37,605 nucleotides of DNA, taken from NCBI GenBank assembly GCA_002839765.1, contig PGYR01000028.1, positions 1 to 37,605 of the forward strand, written 5' to 3'. The notes under the pieces are model-generated. The model was not told where the DNA came from. It did not search any database and saw only the letters and a list, made by a program, of their open reading frames with translations. The DNA is from Ignavibacteriae bacterium HGW-Ignavibacteriae-4 (GTDB lineage Bacteria; Bacteroidota; Ignavibacteria; Kapaibacteriales; UBA2268). The translations under genes and the position numbers were made by a program. Below are positions 33,427 to 37,605 of this stretch, in pieces (the first letter of the stretch is position 1; the number at the start of each line of letters is the position of its first letter).

Positions 33427-34222
33427 ATGAATAGCCTACACCAAAACTATTAGTTACGCCAAGAACGTTATGATAATTCATTTCATAAATCAAGAAAAAG
33501 TCATCTATCATATCCATATTCAAATTAAACTGTACCATTTGTGGCTCAGTAGAGTATGATAATGCTAGTATTCCTAAGTCTTCAAACTCTTTGATAAAGC
33601 TGAGTATTACACCGGAGCTATTCTCTATTCTTATTTCCGTACCTATCTGAAATTTAAAATTTTTATACATTTTATATTCAAAACCGAAAAGTGCTTTTTG
33701 CTTTTTTATATCATTATTACCTTCAAAACTGGAATTAAGAATGTTCGTAATTGCGAAACCAAAATTGAAGTCTGGATTTAGTTCCAATATCCCACCTATA
33801 TCAAAAGTCAAATTTCCAAAATTATTATAGTCTTTTATGCTTAGATAATTATAATTGAAGGTCAATGATGGTGTAAATTTGTCGAATGTTTTATAACATA
33901 TACTATAACCAAAGTTAGAATACGTATAAAGCTCTTGGAAAAGACCACTTACGTTAAAGAAGTGAATTAAACTATCATGTTTATATGAAGCATTTAGATT
34001 ATGATTACTCAGTTCGGGTAGTCCAAAAGTTGATGGAATGTAACTAGAAGCAATAGAATTACGTTCTATATATACAAGTTTCGATGGATTGTCGCTTACA
34101 TCATTAATAGAGATTGAGGATACAGGGAAACTAATACGTGGAGATAGGTCTAACACTTGCCCATTTAAATTAAGCAATGTTAGAAATAAAAATAAGCTGC
34201 TATATATGATTATTCTAATCAA
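33419..34222 (-). CDS. Predicted outer-membrane barrel protein, possibly PorV/UPF0164-like
   Basis: A 267-residue exported protein with signal peptide MIRIIIYSSLFLFLTLLNLNG. ISINDVSDNPSKLVYIERNSIASSYIPSTFGLPELSNHNL resembles the start of FCB-group UPF0164/PorV-like barrels, where NPA...PS.FGL.EL is typical. Later strands alternate in barrel fashion (HFFNVSGLFQELYTYSNFGYSICYKTF, TLTFNYNYL-like, FKFQIGTEIRIENSSGVILSFIKEF) and the end, GVTNSFGVGYSFD, is barrel-like. The start is TTG at 34222; no ATG precedes the signal peptide. It lies back-to-back with the DUF4835/PorD gene and upstream of the HhH-barrel gene. Family assignment is tentative. Confidence 0.6.
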   Translation of the reverse strand: MIRIIIYSSLFLFLTLLNLNGQVLDLSPRISFPVSSISINDVSDNPSKLVYIERNSIASSYIPSTFGLPELSNHNLNASYKHDSLIHFFNVSGLFQELYTYSNFGYSICYKTFDKFTPSLTFNYNYLSIKDYNNFGNLTFDIGGILELNPDFNFGFAITNILNSSFEGNNDIKKQKALFGFEYKMYKNFKFQIGTEIRIENSSGVILSFIKEFEDLGILALSYSTEPQMVQFNLNMDMIDDFFLIYEMNYHNVLGVTNSFGVGYSFD

Positions 34223-34259
34223 TATGTTAACTTTGTTAAAAGTACAAAATAAAAAAAGA

Positions 34260-35165
34260 ATGGGAATTATGAGAACAATATTTTTAATTACTTTGAGTTT
34301 TATTGCGTTCGGATTAAATGCAATTGCACAAGAGATACATGCAGACGTTACTGTAAATGTTGAAATGTTAGATCAAGACAAAAGAATTAGTGTATCTACA
34401 TTGGAGAATGATTTAGAAAGATACATAAACTCTACTAAATTTACAGATATAGAATGGGAAGGAAGAAAAATACCAGTAGATATCTCAATAGCGCTTAGTG
34501 GTGGATATAATAACAGATATAGTGCTAAATTGTTCATTGCTTCCAAAAGATACTTATTTGGACAAGAGGATGGTAAATCGATTGTACTTAAAATTTCTGA
34601 TACAGAATGGTCTTTTGATTATGCCCAAGGTGCTTATTTCAATTATGATGCAACTCGTTATAATGAATTTTCAAGTCTTATAGATTTTTATATGCTTCTG
34701 GCAATCGGATCTGACATGGATACTTACGAAACATTGGGTGGTAATGCTGCATTTAGTATAGCTAGAAGAATAGCTGGAGTGGCCTCTAGTAATAATATAC
34801 CTGGGTTTAAGACATTTATACAACCTGGAGAATTTACAAAGTACGCCCTAATATCTGAGTTAACTGATTTAAGATATGAAAGTTTGAGAGTATTATTCTT
34901 TGAATACTACGTAGATGGATTAGATATGATGTCTGAAAATAAAGAAAAAGGTTTGGAGAATCTTAGAAAAACTATAACAGATATAGTTGATTATAAACAA
35001 CATAAGATGACAGGACCCAGTGTTTTGTTGCAAGCATTCACAGATTCTAAAGCTTTTGAATTAGGTGCCACTTTCGAGGGATATAAAGACCAAACTATAT
35101 TCAAAGACTTAAAGTATATAGATCCGAGTAATACAACACTATATGAGAGATACGAAGGAAAATAA
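34260..35165 (+). CDS. porD: DUF4835 family protein (PorD-type)
   Basis: Matches the Bacteroidota DUF4835 family, which has been named PorD in connection with type IX secretion. The leader MRTIFLITLSFIAFGLNAIAQ gives cleavage after AIA or AQ. Family patterns include NVEMLDQDKRISVSTLENDLERYINSTKFTDIEW, NRYSAKLFIASKRYLFGQ, FSSLIDFYMLLAIGSDMDTYETLGGNAAFSIARRIAGVA and YESLRVLFFEYYVDGLDMM. The frame is open upstream to 34089, but that part would overlap the divergent gene, and the signal peptide places the start at ATG 34260 or ATG 34269; GGGA four bases before 34269 favours the latter slightly. It is divergent from the barrel gene by 37 bases and converges on purM. Confidence 0.82.
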   Translation: MGIMRTIFLITLSFIAFGLNAIAQEIHADVTVNVEMLDQDKRISVSTLENDLERYINSTKFTDIEWEGRKIPVDISIALSGGYNNRYSAKLFIASKRYLFGQEDGKSIVLKISDTEWSFDYAQGAYFNYDATRYNEFSSLIDFYMLLAIGSDMDTYETLGGNAAFSIARRIAGVASSNNIPGFKTFIQPGEFTKYALISELTDLRYESLRVLFFEYYVDGLDMMSENKEKGLENLRKTITDIVDYKQHKMTGPSVLLQAFTDSKAFELGATFEGYKDQTIFKDLKYIDPSNTTLYERYEGK

Positions 35166-35190
35166 AAGTTTAATATAAATTTACAAAAAA

Positions 35191-35218
35191 AAGTGAAGGT
35201 AGTCTATTAGACTACCTT
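35191..35218 (-). terminator. Terminator hairpin overlapping the end of purM
   Basis: AAGGTAGTC (35196-35204) pairs with GACTACCTT (35210-35218) around a five-base loop that contains the purM stop codon. On the minus strand the stem is followed by CAC and then a run of seven or eight T (35182-35192 on the plus strand is ACAAAAAAAAG-like). It suits purM best; for the DUF4835 gene the plus-strand T-tract after the stem is weak. Confidence 0.65.
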
Positions 35219-36196
35219 TCCTATTATAAGTGGGTTATCAGTTTGACATGCAGAGATAATAGTATCTACATTTTCAGGTCTTGTTATTAATATCATACCA
35301 ATTCCAAGATTAAATGCTTTTCGCATTTCCTCATCGCTGATATTTCCAGTATTTTGTATCAATTCAAATATTGGCAAATTTTCCCAAGAGTTCCAATCAA
35401 TATCAAGTTCACAATCTTTTGGCATTATACGCGAAGTATTACCAATGATACCACCACCAGTAATATGTGAAATACCAGTCAGTAATTGCTTTTCAATAAG
35501 AGGTTTTACATTATTCAGATATGATCTATGCACCTGAAGCAATGCCTCACCAATAGTCTCATTCATGCCTTCTGGTTTGTCATTCACATCATATTTAGGA
35601 AACAGTACTTTTCTAGCTAGAGAATACCCATTAGTATGTAATCCAGAAGATTTTAGACCTATTAGTACATCATCCTTTTGGATATTAGATCCATTTATAA
35701 TATTCTTTTTTTCGACAACACCTACAATAGTTCCAGACATATCATATTCATTATCATTATAGAACCCTGGCATTTCAGCTGTTTCACCACCTATTAGCAC
35801 ACAATTATTTTCTTTACAAGCAATGGCAAATCCCTTAATTACATTTGTTGCTACATCAGGTATTAATTTACCAGTTGCAAAGTAATCTAAAAAGAATAAA
35901 GGGGTCGCACCACCAGCTAATATATCGTTAGTACAGTGATTTACTAAACACTGCCCTACTGTATCGTGTTTATCAACCATAAAAGCAACTTTCAGTTTTG
36001 TACCAACACCATCGGTAGAGGAGACTAAAACAGGATGCTCATATTCTGGGAAAGAAGCGTCATAGAAACCGCCGAACAATCCTACTTCTGAAAGTACATT
36101 CTTATTCATTGTTTGCTTAATATATGGCTTGATACTATCTACAGTCTTTTCACCTGCTTCTATATCAACGCCTGCTGATTTATACGTTTCTGACAT
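35207..36196 (-). CDS. purM: Phosphoribosylformylglycinamidine cyclo-ligase (AIR synthase)
   Basis: Cytoplasmic purine-synthesis enzyme that closes FGAM to AIR with ATP. Family marks are SAGVDIEAGEKTVDSIKPYIKQT, GLFGGFYDASFPEYEHPVLVSSTDGVGTKLKVA, NHCTNDILAGGATPLFFLDYFATG, LIGGETAEMPGFYNDNEYDMSGTIVGVVEK and the C-terminal ITGGGIIGNTSRIMP. Length is about 330 residues, as usual. I choose the ATG at 36196 (MSETYKSAG). A TTG at 36202 would add two residues and lies just one base after the stop of the glycosyltransferase gene. AGG about eight bases ahead of the ATG may serve as ribosome site. Its stop lies in the terminator hairpin. Confidence 0.96.
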   Translation of the reverse strand: MSETYKSAGVDIEAGEKTVDSIKPYIKQTMNKNVLSEVGLFGGFYDASFPEYEHPVLVSSTDGVGTKLKVAFMVDKHDTVGQCLVNHCTNDILAGGATPLFFLDYFATGKLIPDVATNVIKGFAIACKENNCVLIGGETAEMPGFYNDNEYDMSGTIVGVVEKKNIINGSNIQKDDVLIGLKSSGLHTNGYSLARKVLFPKYDVNDKPEGMNETIGEALLQVHRSYLNNVKPLIEKQLLTGISHITGGGIIGNTSRIMPKDCELDIDWNSWENLPIFELIQNTGNISDEEMRKAFNLGIGMILITRPENVDTIISACQTDNPLIIGKVV

Positions 36197-36203
36197 ATTC
36201 AAC

Positions 36204-36938
36204 CTATCTAATTGGTTTCCATTCTTTTGAATAAGATTTTCCTAACAAAAGTACAGAAACTGAATTTAAAAACCATTTTGTTAAAGTACTGGTGTACCCC
36301 TCTTGTCTGAATCTCCTAGGAGATTCATAAACTACAAAGTCATCTAAGAATTTGATTTTACCTATTTTAGTTATCCTACGGTACAAATCAAAGTCTTCAC
36401 CAGCTACTATTTTTTCGTTATATCCTTTTACTTTCAAGAATGTAGATCTTTTTATTATCTGGCATTCTCCCCTACCCATCCCTATTCCTATCTGATTTAG
36501 GAATTTGAAGTACTTATTCATAAGAAAATAAAATATTTTATCTTTCTTCTCTGTTTCATTTTCAAATGGTAGGACTTTTGACGCTATTGCATCTATATTT
36601 TTTAGTTTGGGATTATTTTCCCAGTTAGTAAGCTCATCAAGTATATAGTATATATCTTTGGGGTAAGTATCGGCATTTATGAACATAAGTATGTCGCCTG
36701 AAGCGACTTCTGCACCTTTATTTCTACCTTCTGCTATAGTTTGTCTATAATTACCTTTGTGATGAACAATTTTATCCACATTACCATTAATCTTTTCAAG
36801 AGTGCCATCTGTACTACCACCATCACTGACTATTAACTCCAAATTGTACTTTTCTTTAAGTTCAACCGGATAATTCAATAAAGTATCAGATATAATCTTT
36901 TCTTCCTTATATACTGGAATAATTATACTTATCTTAAT
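36204..36938 (-). CDS. Family 2 glycosyltransferase with non-standard start
   Basis: A GT-A fold glycosyltransferase of about 244 residues. The first strand reads IKISIIIPVYKEEKIISDTLLNYP, followed by LELIVSDGGSTDGT, AEGRNKGAEVASGDILMFINADTYP (a DxD-like NAD site), GMGRGECQIIKRSTFLKVKGYNEKIVAGEDFDLYRRI (acceptor-site ED) and YESPRRFRQEGYTSTLTKWF. The frame has no ATG, GTG or TTG before this first strand; the stop at 36969-36971 lies just upstream. A homologue-like Met position falls on ATT at 36936-36938, so I extend the gene there. The TTG at 36878 would drop 20 residues and the nucleotide-binding strand. A single C-terminal hydrophobic patch (WFLNSVSVLLLG) suggests membrane contact. It precedes purM by one base or so. 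Acceptor and donor are unknown. Confidence 0.8.
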   Translation of the reverse strand: MKISIIIPVYKEEKIISDTLLNYPVELKEKYNLELIVSDGGSTDGTLEKINGNVDKIVHHKGNYRQTIAEGRNKGAEVASGDILMFINADTYPKDIYYILDELTNWENNPKLKNIDAIASKVLPFENETEKKDKIFYFLMNKYFKFLNQIGIGMGRGECQIIKRSTFLKVKGYNEKIVAGEDFDLYRRITKIGKIKFLDDFVVYESPRRFRQEGYTSTLTKWFLNSVSVLLLGKSYSKEWKPIR

Positions 36939-36995
36939 ATTACTTTTGATTTTTTTACTCTTGTAAATTTAATTGATACAAATTTATCAAATTAT

Positions 36996-37605
36996 CTAAA
37001 ACTCTACGAATGGATATACTAACATAAACTTAGTTTGTTCACCAAATTCGATTGCCGGCGATGGCAATTTAACATAATTAAGTGATTGTATGAACCAATC
37101 AAATGGCTCACCCATTTCTGGAATTAACTCAGCCAAATTATAATCTAATGCAACTATAAACTTTCTATCGCCATGTACTATTCCATTCACAGCATACGAA
37201 TCAGAACAATCGAAGTTCGGGTCATTTGGGTCACAAAGATTCCTTACAGCGTATCCGAATGATAATTGAAGCCATTTGGGCCAATACTGATTATAATCTT
37301 CACCCAATAGATTATGAACATTAACTGACATCCACATTGTGTGCGAACTATAATCATCTATAAATGCAAAGTGAGGTCTTCTTTTCATCTCTCCGTGTGC
37401 ATCGGCAGGAATATACATAAATTTTGGTGTGAAATTTTGAAGAAAAGGAACATAATGTTGAGCTAAGAAAAAGCCAGCACCAAACACATCAGCATAGAAA
37501 TCTGAAGGTGAAAACCCAAAATTGCTCCCATATCCATCAAGAATTTCAATGTAAGTTTGATATGAAAGACCAATAGTTGCACCTAATATATTTGACAATT
37601 CCCAA
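36996..37605 (-). CDS. DUF2279-like envelope protein, 5' end outside the window
   Basis: The frame is open to the window edge, so the N-terminus is missing; the TTG at 37598 is only an internal codon. The visible 203 residues contain LGATIGLSYQTYIEILDGYG followed by FSPSDFYADVFGAGFFLAQ, which resemble the YfiM/DUF2279 family of periplasmic or membrane-linked proteins. Aromatic and beta-rich segments follow (MWMSVNVHNLLG, WPKWLQLSFGYAVRN, RKFIVALDYNLAELIP), and the last residues, FMLVYPFVEF, end in an aromatic residue as in outer-membrane proteins. It is followed, 25 bases on, by the glycosyltransferase frame's leader stop. Function is unknown. Confidence 0.65.
   Translation of the reverse strand, partial: WELSNILGATIGLSYQTYIEILDGYGSNFGFSPSDFYADVFGAGFFLAQHYVPFLQNFTPKFMYIPADAHGEMKRRPHFAFIDDYSSHTMWMSVNVHNLLGEDYNQYWPKWLQLSFGYAVRNLCDPNDPNFDCSDSYAVNGIVHGDRKFIVALDYNLAELIPEMGEPFDWFIQSLNYVKLPSPAIEFGEQTKFMLVYPFVEF

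Noticed and set aside
34089-34259. Longer start for the DUF4835 gene
   Set aside because: It would run through the start of the divergent barrel gene, and a signal peptide clearly begins at 34260-34269.
1-37605. tRNA, rRNA, CRISPR, transposase, integrase or phage genes
   Set aside because: Nothing in the coding frames or the short gaps supports any of these; all gaps are under about 140 bases.

Overview
The window is AT-rich and almost fully coding, from a Gram-negative, lipid A-making bacterium of the Bacteroidota/Chlorobiota (FCB) type. Supporting signs are lpxB and lpxK, a DUF4835/PorD-type protein (a type IX secretion marker family), DUF3467, several outer-membrane beta-barrel proteins, a TPR protein with a GFQC-type lipoprotein-like leader, few Shine-Dalgarno motifs and a few TAnnTTTG-like promoter boxes. 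I cannot name the species. A deep FCB lineage (Kapabacteria/Ignavibacteria-like) is a guess from overall flavour only. No rRNA, tRNA, CRISPR array, IS element or phage gene was seen, and no gap between genes exceeds about 140 bases.

Layout. 1-1734: 3' part of a surface protein with carboxypeptidase-regulatory-like, IPT/TIG-like and leucine-rich-repeat regions. 1831-3488: an HMG-CoA lyase-like enzyme converging on a SAM methyltransferase. 3557-5476: a beta-barrel-like protein and an RlpA-like protein, closed by a good intrinsic terminator. 5582-13467: a plus-strand run of seven genes: TPR protein, DUF3467 protein, Wzx-like flippase, UDP-galactopyranose mutase, a HAD phosphatase fused to a UbiA-type phosphoribosyltransferase, a DprE1-like oxidase and a DprE2-like reductase. 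27413 back to 13464: nine minus-strand genes in the order dnaE, a 64-residue membrane protein, a barrel-like protein, folD, an RluA-family synthase, tilS, ftsH, a 77-residue-repeat protein and an orphan sensor kinase. 27508-31471: lpxB, a DUF374 acyltransferase-like gene, lpxK, a lipoprotein class-C26 amidotransferase and a degenerate LytM/M23 protein, all overlapping. 34222-31468: two minus-strand outer-membrane genes. 34260-35165: the DUF4835/PorD gene. 37605-35207: a DUF2279-like fragment, a family 2 glycosyltransferase and purM on the minus strand.

The most interesting system is the 7458-13467 cassette. It contains the enzymes expected to make a polyprenyl-phosphoryl-arabinofuranose donor from PRPP (the route known from mycobacterial arabinan synthesis), beside a galactofuranose-forming mutase and a lipid-linked sugar flippase, in a lipid A-containing bacterium. 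The HAD domain fused to the phosphoribosyltransferase could supply the phosphatase step. The cassette therefore predicts a furanose-rich (D-Araf and Galf) surface glycan or glycoprotein. No arabinosyltransferase is seen here, so the transfer step must be encoded elsewhere.

Other points worth a look: seven genes appear to start with TTG followed by A; a glycosyltransferase has no ATG, GTG or TTG start that keeps its fold intact; three of four convergent gene pairs overlap by exactly four bases through their stop codons; and a predicted secreted gamma-glutamyl hydrolase sits with a catalytically dead LytM protein in the lipid A operon.
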